From: CBFGRU01 sp965651255
Lineage (GTDB): Bacteria > Planctomycetota > Phycisphaerae > Phycisphaerales > SM1A02
Direction: 5' to 3'
Length of the DNA stretch: 15,102 nt
Assembly: GCA_965651255.1 (NCBI GenBank)
Contig: CBFGRU010000050.1
Coordinates: forward strand, 1 to 15,102
The position numbers and the translations under genes were made by a program. A model generated the notes under the pieces. The model was not told the DNA's origin. It searched no databases and saw only the letters and a list, made by a program, of their open reading frames with translations. This document shows positions 6,339 through 13,990 of this stretch, one piece after another. The first letter of the stretch is position 1. The number at the start of each line of letters is the position of its first letter.

Positions 6339-6665
6339 ATGGCAGAATCACACACACACCCTCGCTCTTCCCGCACATCACCGGTCCTCTGGGCGTCGGC
6401 GTTTGTTCTTGCCGCGCTGGTCATCCTTCAGGCCGGCCAGTTGCCGGCGAATCCGGCGTTTGCGGGGGTCGTCTCGAACGGCCAACACATGCGACTGCTC
6501 AGCGCAGACAACGGCCGTGGTGCCGATGCTCAGCCGGATGAAGTGGTCTACCTGATCGATAATCGAACTGAAACGCTGCTGCTCTACGAACTCGAAGGCG
6601 GGAAGATCGTCCTGCGCGACGGCGTCTCGCTGCCGACCGCGTTCCAGCGTGCGGCTGGTCGGTGA
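6339..6665 (+). CDS. Small exported protein, second of a paralogous pair
   Basis: 108 aa, no named family recognised. After a short polar start, residues about 16-34 are hydrophobic (VLWASAFVLAALVILQA), with ANPAFAG as a possible cleavage site near residue 42. The mature part carries QHMRLLSA, then VVYLIDNRTETLLLYELEGG and a short tail. It shares block order with the 101-aa protein 52 bases upstream, which implies an old duplication. It has a good AAAGGA site inside an inverted repeat. The start at 6339 is the only ATG before the membrane segment. The gene is followed by 137 bases in which I see nothing certain before the debranching enzyme. Confidence 0.75.
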   Translation: MAESHTHPRSSRTSPVLWASAFVLAALVILQAGQLPANPAFAGVVSNGQHMRLLSADNGRGADAQPDEVVYLIDNRTETLLLYELEGGKIVLRDGVSLPTAFQRAAGR

Positions 6666-6802
6666 TCCGCCTGGCCCCGCATGGGGTGATGCTGTGCCAT
6701 CGTTGAGATCGATTCAGAAGCGCGAAACGGGCTGCACGACGATGGTGCAGCACCGAAACGCGGTGCACGCGATGACGATCATCGACATGCCCGCAACGGG
6801 AC

Positions 6803-8881
6803 ATGCCGCCGACACGCCGTGAACAACTCTCTCGCGAATGGCTCCTGACCGATGGCTGGGGCGGCTTTGCCATGGGGACGACCGACGGGCCCCACACGCG
6901 GCGGTATCACGGCCTCTTCATCACGTCCATCACGCCACCGGTCCAGCGACGCGTGGTTCTGCACTCCGTGTTTGAGCGATTGACCGTCGGCCAGACGACG
7001 GTGGACATCGGACGGCAGCGGTTCGGAGATGCATTCCTTGAACACCCCGCCCCGCCGACGATACAACCGGAGTTCGCGACCGGGGTCGATGGGCGTGGAG
7101 CGTTCGCGCGATGGCAATGGACCATTTCGGTTGGGGGGTACGAAGTCTCACTCCAGCGGGTGCTGCGTTTCGACCCGCGATCAGCAGGAGCGGCGTTGAC
7201 GTACGCACTGACGACCGACGCGCCGACGGTGCGATTGGAAATCAGACCGTTGATCCCTCTGCGTGACTTTCACGCGCTGGATCACGCGCCAATTGATCCG
7301 CCCGAAGCGGCATGTGAACCGGACGGTTTTGTGCTTACGCGGCAAGATGTTCGAGTTCGCTGTTCCTGCAATGGGGCCAGCGCCATCCTTGCACCGGACT
7401 GGTGGTACAACCTCGCCTACGAAATCGAACTCGATCGTGGCCAGGATTGGCGCGAAGATGTGTTCTCCCCCGGCGTGTTTGTTCTTGAATCGGCGCCCGC
7501 AGAGTTCACCCTCAACCTGGAAGTGCTCGATCCTGCAACTCTGCGCGACGCGGCCCGTGACACTCGGACTGAACCGCCGAACCCAGACTCCGCGCACGCG
7601 GCGCTCGCGCTGGCCGCCGACGCGTTTCTTGTTCATCGCGTCCGACCCGATCGACCCGACGGCCGCAGCATCATCGCGGGATACCCCTGGTTCAGCGACT
7701 GGGGACGAGATGCCATGATCTCGCTACCGGGACTGCTCCTCGTCGCCGGGAGGTTCGACGAAGCGCAGTCGGTGCTGCGCACATTCGCGGGAGCCATGCG
7801 GAAGGGCCTGATCCCCAACCGATTCGCCGATGAGGCGGGACCGCCTGAGTACAACACGGTGGATGCGTCACTGTGGTTCATTCACGCCGTCTGGATGCTC
7901 AACCGCGCTGCCGGTGCGCCGGTGCCGGCTGATCTCGTCGATGCCTGCCGTGCCATTGTGCGCGCCTATCGCAGCGGAACTGACTTCGGTATCGGGCCGA
8001 CGCAGGACGGTCTGATGGCTGCGGGGAATGATCGCACCCAACTGACGTGGATGGATGCGGCACGTGACCAGGTCGTCTTCACCCCCAGACATGGGAAGGC
8101 CGTCGAGATCAACGCCCTCTGGCACCATGCGCTACGTTGCCTGGCGGATCTGACTCCCGATGTTCACGAGCGAGATGAACTCATCGAGCGCGCGGGGCAG
8201 GTCGCCATCGCCTTTCAGATGAGTTTCTGGTGGGCAGAGCGCAACTGCCTGCACGACTGCCTCTCACTGCAACCGGTCAACGTGCGATCGCGTGTTGCCC
8301 CCGGACAATTGCGCCTCGTTCGACCCGAGCAGCAGGATGACGCCAGCGATGTGTGTGCAACACTCGATTGGCAGCCAGACGGACGATTGCGCCCCAACCA
8401 GATCTTCGCGGCGAGTCTTCCCTATTCACCGCTCACCCGCGAGCAACGCCTCTGCGTCGTGAACGCGGTGCATGAATCACTTCACACTCCATTCGGACTG
8501 CGAACGCTTGAACCCGGCCATGCTGACTATCGCGGCCGGTACGAAGGTGATCTGTTCCAGCGGGATGCGGCCTATCACAACGGAACCGTCTGGCCGTGGC
8601 TCATCGGCCCGTACATTGAGGCGTTCCTGAGAGCAAATGACTTCAGCGCTCCTGCTCGCCTCAAAGCGCGAACATTCGTGGAACCATTGCTCGGCACACT
8701 CGACGGTGGCGACAGCGGGTGCATCGGGCAGATCGCCGAGGTGTATGACGGCGATGCGCCGCATCGGCCATCGGGCTGCCCCGCCCAGGCATGGAGCGTG
8801 GCGGAGGTGCGACGCGCGCTCGTGATGATCGATGAAGGCCCGGACGCACACCGTGCGGTCGGATTCGTCACCGACGAATGA
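6803..8881 (+). CDS. Glycogen debranching enzyme, amylo-alpha-1,6-glucosidase
   Basis: Predicted to release glucose from alpha-1,6 branch points during glycogen breakdown; cytosolic. At 692 aa it matches the bacterial/archaeal debranching enzyme of glycoside hydrolase family 133. The N-terminal domain opens with EWLLTDGWGGFAMGT and RRYHGLF (12-39), a family hallmark. The (alpha/alpha)6 catalytic domain contains AGYPWFSDWGRDAMISLPGL (about 292-311), IPNRFADE with PPEYNTVDASLWF (about 337-359), GLMAAGNDRTQLTWMDA (about 405-421), GKAVEINALWHHAL and AAYHNGTVWPWLIGPY (about 589-604). The frame closes with a stop at 6773, so ATG 6803 is the only ATG near the conserved start; no ribosome site is obvious. 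Its 3' end overlaps the convergent methyltransferase by 14 bases. No other glycogen gene is adjacent. Confidence 0.93.
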   Translation: MPPTRREQLSREWLLTDGWGGFAMGTTDGPHTRRYHGLFITSITPPVQRRVVLHSVFERLTVGQTTVDIGRQRFGDAFLEHPAPPTIQPEFATGVDGRGAFARWQWTISVGGYEVSLQRVLRFDPRSAGAALTYALTTDAPTVRLEIRPLIPLRDFHALDHAPIDPPEAACEPDGFVLTRQDVRVRCSCNGASAILAPDWWYNLAYEIELDRGQDWREDVFSPGVFVLESAPAEFTLNLEVLDPATLRDAARDTRTEPPNPDSAHAALALAADAFLVHRVRPDRPDGRSIIAGYPWFSDWGRDAMISLPGLLLVAGRFDEAQSVLRTFAGAMRKGLIPNRFADEAGPPEYNTVDASLWFIHAVWMLNRAAGAPVPADLVDACRAIVRAYRSGTDFGIGPTQDGLMAAGNDRTQLTWMDAARDQVVFTPRHGKAVEINALWHHALRCLADLTPDVHERDELIERAGQVAIAFQMSFWWAERNCLHDCLSLQPVNVRSRVAPGQLRLVRPEQQDDASDVCATLDWQPDGRLRPNQIFAASLPYSPLTREQRLCVVNAVHESLHTPFGLRTLEPGHADYRGRYEGDLFQRDAAYHNGTVWPWLIGPYIEAFLRANDFSAPARLKARTFVEPLLGTLDGGDSGCIGQIAEVYDGDAPHRPSGCPAQAWSVAEVRRALVMIDEGPDAHRAVGFVTDE

Positions 8882-9560
8882 AGCTGAACTCGTACCCGCG
8901 CGCGGAGATGTGGAAAATGCGGAACCCGGCTGCTTTCAGTGCGTTCACCGCCTCAACCGTTCGCTCGAAGGGCACCGTGCGGTAGTTGTGGTGAAACTCG
9001 ACCAGCAACTGCCCTACATTCACCCCTTCCGAGAGGAAGTCGTGAATGACTTCGTACTCACCTCCCTCGATATCGACTTTGAGCACATCGACCCGCGTGT
9101 GCCCCAGGTCGCGCATGATCGTGCTGAGACGCTTTACCGGCGCTTCGATGCGGCCATCTCGTTCGACCCGCCCGTCACGATCAATCGGCGAGAAGTTGTA
9201 GGAAGTCATGCGACGTGGGGGGAAAAAGTTCACCACACCATCGTGGGCAGCGATGCCGTATTCATGAAAGTGAAAACTCGGAGGCAGCGACTGCGCCCGG
9301 ATCCATGCCATCGCACGTGGGGTCGGATCGAACGCATGCAGCGTCAGTCCGAACCGCCTGATCATCTCCTTGTCCCACTCGATGTTCGAGCCCACGCCGA
9401 AGGCGTAGACGATGGATTCCTTCGTCAGAACATCGGGGTGGACGGTCCATCCGCCACGCAGCCCGCCGGGGGCAATCGCATGCACATCGAGTTCGGCAAC
9501 GATACCCGCACGCTTGAGGCGCTGGTGACGAAAGAACTGCTTGGCTAGGCGAAATGACAT
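8868..9560 (-). CDS. FkbM family methyltransferase
   Basis: SAM-dependent methyltransferase of the FkbM group, which typically methylates sugar or natural-product hydroxyls; the substrate here is unknown. The protein is 230 aa. SAM-fold motifs: VYAFGVGSNIEWDKEM (51-66) as the glycine-rich first loop, LHAFDPTPRA (74-83) as the acidic second strand, and VDVLKVDIEGGEYEVI near 158-173, the most diagnostic FkbM motif, followed by VGQLLVEFHHNY. The first loop reads GVGSN rather than the common GANIG, a mild deviation. It is divergent from the aldolase gene with 98 bases between starts, and its 3' end overlaps the debranching enzyme by 14 bases. No ribosome-binding site is visible. Confidence 0.88.
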   Translation of the reverse strand: MSFRLAKQFFRHQRLKRAGIVAELDVHAIAPGGLRGGWTVHPDVLTKESIVYAFGVGSNIEWDKEMIRRFGLTLHAFDPTPRAMAWIRAQSLPPSFHFHEYGIAAHDGVVNFFPPRRMTSYNFSPIDRDGRVERDGRIEAPVKRLSTIMRDLGHTRVDVLKVDIEGGEYEVIHDFLSEGVNVGQLLVEFHHNYRTVPFERTVEAVNALKAAGFRIFHISARGYEFSFIRR

Positions 9561-9658
9561 GGAATGACAGAAACGCGGTGACCCGAGGATCCCGCGTGGA
9601 ACGACACACTGTAGCCGACGGCAGGGGTTGCGGGGAAATCGTACACTATGGACCGTTC

Positions 9659-10576
9659 ATGCCAACGGTCGATTCCATCATGCTGGAAGCCCGCGCCGCG
9701 TCGTTTACGCGGCGGTCGATCAAGCGCGAAAGCAAATGCGCAGGACTTCGCCTGGCCGTGCGCATGGTCGACCTGACCACACTCGAAGGGAAAGACTCGC
9801 CCGAGAAAGTTCGGGGGCTCTGCAGAAAGGCACAACAGCCGTCTGAACTGCCGTTCGGTGTGCCGATCCCGCCCGTCGCGGCGGTCTGTGTGTATCCCGC
9901 ACTGGTGAGCGTTGCGAAGGATGCTCTGCGAGAAAGCTCCGTCAAGGTCGCGAGCGTCGCCACGGCGTTTCCCAGTGGCCAACTTCCGCTGAAAACGCGC
10001 GTGGCGGAAGTGGCCGCCGCCGTCGAAGCCGGAGCGGATGAAGTGGACATGGTCATCAGTCGGGGCGCGTTTCTCTCCGGTCAACTGGACCGTGTACGCG
10101 AAGAGATTCAGGAAACCCGGCGTGCCTGCGGGTCGGCCCATCTGAAGATCATCCTGGAAACGGGAGAACTTGAGACGTACGACCAGATTCGACGCGCCAG
10201 TGACCTAGCGATTGATTCGGCTGCGGCGACACCAGGTCTTCACGCACCGAGTGATGGAGAAATCTTCATCAAGACTTCCACCGGCAAGGTCTCGCCGGCG
10301 GCGACACTGCCGGTGACACTGGTCATGCTCGAAGCAATTCGTGATCATGCGCGGGCCACCGGGTTGCGGATCGGGATGAAGCCCGCCGGTGGAATACGCA
10401 CTGCGAAATCCGCCCTGCATTACCTGGTTATGGTGAAGGAGACGCTCGGCGAACCGTGGCTGAGCCCGCATCTCTTTCGCTTCGGTGCCAGCACGCTCCT
10501 GAACGATCTCATCCGCCAGCTTGCACGCGCGGAGTTTGGTCGATACGCCGCTGGATACGATGTCAGCGAAGCGTGA
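9659..10576 (+). CDS. deoC: Deoxyribose-phosphate aldolase, eukaryote-like long form
   Basis: Class I aldolase cleaving 2-deoxyribose 5-phosphate to glyceraldehyde 3-phosphate and acetaldehyde in deoxynucleoside breakdown; cytosolic TIM barrel. 305 aa. Catalytic residues are all present: Asp130 in AGADEVDMVI, the Schiff-base Lys205 in FIKTSTGK and the activating Lys241 in GMKPAGGIR (equivalents of E. coli Asp102, Lys167, Lys201). The C-terminal third (VKETLG-x-x-WL-x-P-x-LFRFGASTLL, then GRYAAGYD) resembles the animal DERA form more than short bacterial DeoC. A stretch of about 13 residues rich in Ala and Pro (188-200) is inserted just before the Schiff-base strand. The frame is open upstream to 9554, but the added residues look like noise; ATG 9659 is preferred. 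No ribosome site is visible. Confidence 0.94.
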   Translation: MPTVDSIMLEARAASFTRRSIKRESKCAGLRLAVRMVDLTTLEGKDSPEKVRGLCRKAQQPSELPFGVPIPPVAAVCVYPALVSVAKDALRESSVKVASVATAFPSGQLPLKTRVAEVAAAVEAGADEVDMVISRGAFLSGQLDRVREEIQETRRACGSAHLKIILETGELETYDQIRRASDLAIDSAAATPGLHAPSDGEIFIKTSTGKVSPAATLPVTLVMLEAIRDHARATGLRIGMKPAGGIRTAKSALHYLVMVKETLGEPWLSPHLFRFGASTLLNDLIRQLARAEFGRYAAGYDVSEA

Positions 10577-10624
10577 ACCACTCGGCACCGGTTTGAATCG
10601 TCGTCCGCCACCAATTGTTGCACC

Positions 10625-12226
10625 ATGGCCTCCGGCATCTCACTTTCCAACAAGTCCCAATTGCTCTTCGGCCTGGCCGTCGTGGTGATTCTCGGCGTGG
10701 CATTGAGTGTGCCGTGGTTCTTCTTTCGTTCAATGGTGACCGAGAGTCAGCTTGAAGTCGCGCGCCAACTCGCGGATGCGTGGTTGAACGACCAGATTCG
10801 CATGGGATCGGTCAGCCGAATGTCGTCCGCCCCGCCGCGCTACGACACGGCGTTCGAAGAGCTCGTTCGCATAGAGATGGTCAACGTGGATCTGCTCGAA
10901 CCGAACGAGCGGCGACCAACTTTCTTTGACCGCGCGTTCCGCCATCTTCGCGAGAATCCGACCGCCACCGAGTACGGAGAGGCCGCCGAGTTGGATGGGC
11001 AGGATGTCTATCTGTACGCCCGCGCTATTCGTGAAGACGAGATGCTGCGCATTCAGGACGGCGGACTCGCGGAGTTCTTCTCGTTTGCACGCGACCCCGC
11101 CGTCGCCAATCGGCTTCGCGCCATCCTCCTGATCGATCGACGCAGCGAGTTTGCGGCCGGCCAACTTCTCCTCGGGCGCATGTACATCATTGCGAGTTGG
11201 CTGTTTGGCAGTCTGCTCGCCGTGATGTTGTTCTACTTCATCCTGACCAAACTCATTCTCTCCCCGGTCAGACGATTGCGCGAAACCGCGGAGCGCGTGC
11301 AGGAAGGTGATCTCTCGATTCGCGCAGACATTTCAACCGGTGATGAGTTCGAGCAGCTTTCGGATGCGTTCAATTCGATGCTGAACCGCGTCCAGGAAAC
11401 ACAGGCGCAGCTTCAGGCGGTAAACGAAAGTCTGGACCTGAAAGTAACGGAACTGGCCGAAGCGAACATCGGCCTGTATGAATCCAACCGCTTGAAGGGC
11501 GAGTTCCTCGCCAACGTCAGCCATGAGCTGAGGACACCGCTGAACTCGATCATCGGGTTCACCGAACTGCTCGATGAGATTGCTCGCCGTGATCTTGAAG
11601 CAGACCCGAAGCGATTGCGCTACCTCAGCAACATTCTGACCAGTGCTCGGTCCCTGCTCGAGATGATCAATGACCTTCTCGAGATGGCGAAGATCGAAGC
11701 GGGACGAATGGAGATTTCCGTCGAGTCCACCAGCATTGCGGACCTCATCGAAGGGCTCCATGCCCTGCTCCGTCCGCAGGCCGATGCAAGACATGTGTCG
11801 ATCAACACCCGCCTCAGTCCCAATCTGCCCGTCGTTGAAACGGATCCGGGCAAACTGCAACAGATTCTCTACAACTTCCTGTCCAATGCGATGAAATTCT
11901 CGCCGGAGAACGCCATCGTTACGGTTGCCGCCGAGCGCATCACCCGGCCCGACGGGACGCATGGCGTGCGCATCGGTGTCAGCGACCAGGGACCGGGCAT
12001 TCCCTACGACATGCAGGACATCATCTTCGAGAAGTTTCGGCAGGTTGATGCCTCACACACACGGGCGCACAAGGGCGTCGGGCTTGGCCTGGCGATCTGT
12101 CGAGAACTGGCCGAACTCCTCGGCGCGACGCTCTCGCTCATCAGTGAGCCGGGGCACGGCGCCACGTTCTACGTTGAACTGCCGCTTTCGTTCCAGCCGC
12201 ACGAACCGCAGTCGCTGATGGGATAA
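10625..12226 (+). CDS. Membrane sensor histidine kinase (HAMP-HisKA-HATPase)
   Basis: Two-component sensor kinase of 533 aa. TM1 lies at about 12-34, an extracytoplasmic sensor region of about 150 residues at 35-185 that I cannot assign to a family, and TM2 at about 186-212. A HAMP linker follows (about 213-265, PVRRLRETAERVQEGDLSIR), then a coiled coil (about 262-292) and a dimerisation domain with phosphoacceptor His300 in NVSHELRTPLNS. ATP-binding boxes: N (NFLSNAMKFSP, about 415-425), G1 (DQGPGIP, about 454), F (FEKFRQ, about 469) and G2 (GVGLGLAI, about 484). No receiver domain is fused and no response regulator is adjacent, so it is an orphan kinase in this window. It starts 48 bases after deoC on the same strand; no ribosome site is clear. 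Confidence 0.95.
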   Translation: MASGISLSNKSQLLFGLAVVVILGVALSVPWFFFRSMVTESQLEVARQLADAWLNDQIRMGSVSRMSSAPPRYDTAFEELVRIEMVNVDLLEPNERRPTFFDRAFRHLRENPTATEYGEAAELDGQDVYLYARAIREDEMLRIQDGGLAEFFSFARDPAVANRLRAILLIDRRSEFAAGQLLLGRMYIIASWLFGSLLAVMLFYFILTKLILSPVRRLRETAERVQEGDLSIRADISTGDEFEQLSDAFNSMLNRVQETQAQLQAVNESLDLKVTELAEANIGLYESNRLKGEFLANVSHELRTPLNSIIGFTELLDEIARRDLEADPKRLRYLSNILTSARSLLEMINDLLEMAKIEAGRMEISVESTSIADLIEGLHALLRPQADARHVSINTRLSPNLPVVETDPGKLQQILYNFLSNAMKFSPENAIVTVAAERITRPDGTHGVRIGVSDQGPGIPYDMQDIIFEKFRQVDASHTRAHKGVGLGLAICRELAELLGATLSLISEPGHGATFYVELPLSFQPHEPQSLMG

Positions 12227-12242
12227 GTGGGAGCCGAGGTCA

Positions 12243-12262
12243 CGCGCAAACGCGCAAACGCA
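12243..12262. repeat. Short tandem repeat CGCGCAAA
   Basis: Two and a half copies of CGCGCAAA between the histidine kinase stop and the end of the convergent small gene. No stem-loop with a T-run is visible here, so it is not an evident terminator. Confidence 0.6.
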
Positions 12263-12270
12263 CATATGAC

Positions 12271-12573
12271 TCATGGCACGATTCGCTTCGGGATTTCTCG
12301 ATCGGCATCGGGGTCCGCCCTGCAGACCGTTGAGGCATCGAGCCGCATCGGCAGCCGCTCCGGCAGGTTCCACTCGTAGAGATACCGCAAGACTCCTGCC
12401 GCCACGGCTTCGGGACGATCCGTCCCACCCGGTGACCACCGGTTGTAGTCCGCCCATGCAAGATGCAACTCATGACGTCGCGCCGGCGCATCGGCCAGTT
12501 GGACCTCGGCCAGAAACGTCCAGCCCCGGCCGATTTCTTCCTCGCTCAGGATGTTCACCTGCACGGTTGCCAC
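12271..12573 (-). CDS. Conserved-looking hypothetical protein, 100 aa
   Basis: Soluble 100-residue product with no family I recognise. It has even composition with many aromatic residues: FLAEVQLADAP, HLAWADYNRWSPGG (about 37-50), PEAVAAGVLRYLYEW (54-68) and a C-terminal DASTVCRADPDADREIPKRI. No signal peptide or membrane helix. The start codon is GTG, with GGAG 9 bases upstream on the minus strand. It lies opposite to both neighbours: convergent with the kinase (44 bases) and divergent from the ABC permease (64 bases). Its composition is unlike the Arg/Pro-rich shadow frames nearby, which supports it as a real gene. Confidence 0.7.
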   Translation of the reverse strand: MATVQVNILSEEEIGRGWTFLAEVQLADAPARRHELHLAWADYNRWSPGGTDRPEAVAAGVLRYLYEWNLPERLPMRLDASTVCRADPDADREIPKRIVP

Positions 12574-12589
12574 CTTTGTCTGCTCCAGC

Positions 12590-12597
12590 GGTATAGC
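12590..12597. promoter_or_regulatory. Possible overlapping divergent -10 elements
   Basis: TATAGC (12592-12597, plus strand) and TATACC preceded by TGC (12590-12595, minus strand) overlap in the 64-base gap between the hypothetical gene and the ABC permease. They would give leaders of about 34 and 10 bases. Only a weak -35 candidate (TTGCCA, 12567-12572) is visible for the plus strand. Confidence 0.3.
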
Positions 12598-12637
12598 ATC
12601 TCATTCTGACCGAACTTCTGACTGACTGATGTGACGT

Positions 12638-13966
12638 ATGGGCTTTTTGCTGGAAATCATCCGCCTTGGCCTGAAGAACCTGCGCCTGCACATGCTGCGC
12701 TCGGTGCTGACGAGTCTTGGCATTATTCTCGGGGTCGCCGCCGTCATCATCATGGTCTCCATCGGCGAGGGCAACAAGCAGGCTGCCCTTCGCGATATTC
12801 AAGCGCTCGGCGCAACGAACATCATCGTTCGTTCCACGAAACCCGCTGAAAGCAATTCCATGGGCGGCCAGCAGCGGTCCATGGTCGTGAAGTACGGCAT
12901 CCTGTTCGCCGATCTTCGCCGATTGACCGCCAACTTCCCCGACGCCGTTTCCATCGTTCCGCTCAAGGCAGTCGGCGATGAAATCACCTTCCAGGATCAG
13001 CGTGAGACCAGTCAGGCGTTCGGAACCACACCAGAACTGCTCGATGTGACCAGTCTGCGTATCGATCGCGGCCGCTATCTCAACGCTGAGGACCTCGAGC
13101 AGCAGTCCATGGTCTGCGTCATCGGTTCGGAGATCGCGCGAAAGTTCTTCCGGCTGCGGGATCCGATCGGCGCCAACCTCCGAATCGGCGACCGTGTCTT
13201 CACCGTGGTCGGCGTGCTCAGACCCGTCGGCCTTGCCGGAGGCGCAGGGTCAGCCCTTGTCGGACGCGACCTCAACAAAGATGTTCATATCCCGATCACG
13301 ACTGCTGAAGACCAGTTCGGCAACATGGTCTTTCGCCGCACCGCGGGCTCGTTCTCCGGTGAAGAGATCGAACTCAGTGAAATCTACCTGACCGCGGACT
13401 CAACCGAAACGGTGCTGACCACTTCTGAGCGTGTCCGGCGGGTGATGCAACTTGATCACCCGGACCTTTCCGACATTCAGTTGATCGTGCCGTGGGAACT
13501 CCTTGAGAATGCGAAGAAGACCGCCCTCGTCTGGAACATCGTCCTGACGTTCATTGCTTCCATCTCGCTGTTGGTCGGCGGTATCGGCATCATGAACATC
13601 ATGCTGGCGAGCGTGACGGAACGCACCCGCGAAATCGGCATTCGCCGGGCGCTCGGCGCAACGCGCAAACACATCATCGCCCAGTTCCTCGTCGAGACCG
13701 GCGCACTCTCAGCCGTCGGCGGACTCATCGGCATCGTCATCGGCGTTGGTGTTTCGGTCGGAATCGAGAAGGTGCTGCCGGCGGTGCTCAAACTTCCGCT
13801 GCTGAAGGGATTCGCCAAGACTGCGTTCTCGCTGGAGACGCAGGTAACCAGTTGGTCGATCATCGCGAGCTTTGTTGTGGCCGCAATGGTGGGACTGGTC
13901 TTCGGAATCTACCCCGCCATCGTTGCCAGTCGCAAGGATCCGATCGAAGCACTTCGTCACGATTGA
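12638..13966 (+). CDS. ABC transporter permease, MacB/FtsX type
   Basis: Inner-membrane subunit of 442 aa with the MacB layout: TM1 near 20-42 inside MLRSVLTSLGIILGVAAVI, a large periplasmic core domain (about 45-290), then three TM helices near 297-325 (LLVGGIGIMNIML), 350-378 and 405-430. Family signatures are SIGEGNKQAAL, RTREIGIRRALGATR (about 331-345) and the final DPIEALRH. MacB-type transporters act as mechanical transducers moving lipoproteins, peptides or drugs across the envelope rather than as classic importers. Full MacB has an N-terminal ATPase fused; here the ATPase domain is absent, so a separate LolD-like ATPase is needed but none is in the window. The DNA after the stop holds only an imperfect hairpin. 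No ribosome site is obvious. Confidence 0.93.
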   Translation: MGFLLEIIRLGLKNLRLHMLRSVLTSLGIILGVAAVIIMVSIGEGNKQAALRDIQALGATNIIVRSTKPAESNSMGGQQRSMVVKYGILFADLRRLTANFPDAVSIVPLKAVGDEITFQDQRETSQAFGTTPELLDVTSLRIDRGRYLNAEDLEQQSMVCVIGSEIARKFFRLRDPIGANLRIGDRVFTVVGVLRPVGLAGGAGSALVGRDLNKDVHIPITTAEDQFGNMVFRRTAGSFSGEEIELSEIYLTADSTETVLTTSERVRRVMQLDHPDLSDIQLIVPWELLENAKKTALVWNIVLTFIASISLLVGGIGIMNIMLASVTERTREIGIRRALGATRKHIIAQFLVETGALSAVGGLIGIVIGVGVSVGIEKVLPAVLKLPLLKGFAKTAFSLETQVTSWSIIASFVVAAMVGLVFGIYPAIVASRKDPIEALRHD

Positions 13967-13990
13967 ATCGTTCGACCGGGCCGAACCGAT
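13967..13990. terminator. Imperfect hairpin between convergent genes
   Basis: ATCG-TTCG (13967-13974) can pair with CGAACCGAT (13982-13990) with one bulged base. It fills the 23-base gap between two convergent stops and could end both transcripts, but there is no T-run on either strand. Confidence 0.25.

Noticed and set aside
5672..6424. 250-codon minus-strand frame across the small-gene cluster
   Set aside because: The plus-strand genes there have signal peptides and good ribosome sites. The minus product is Arg/Ala-rich and patternless.
6742..6822. 26-codon ORF overlapping the start of the debranching enzyme
   Set aside because: No ribosome site, unremarkable composition and no hydrophobic segment; nothing separates it from chance.
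11333..11962. 209-codon minus-strand frame inside the histidine kinase
   Set aside because: It is a shadow of the conserved HAMP and kinase coding region; such antisense openings are common in GC-rich DNA.
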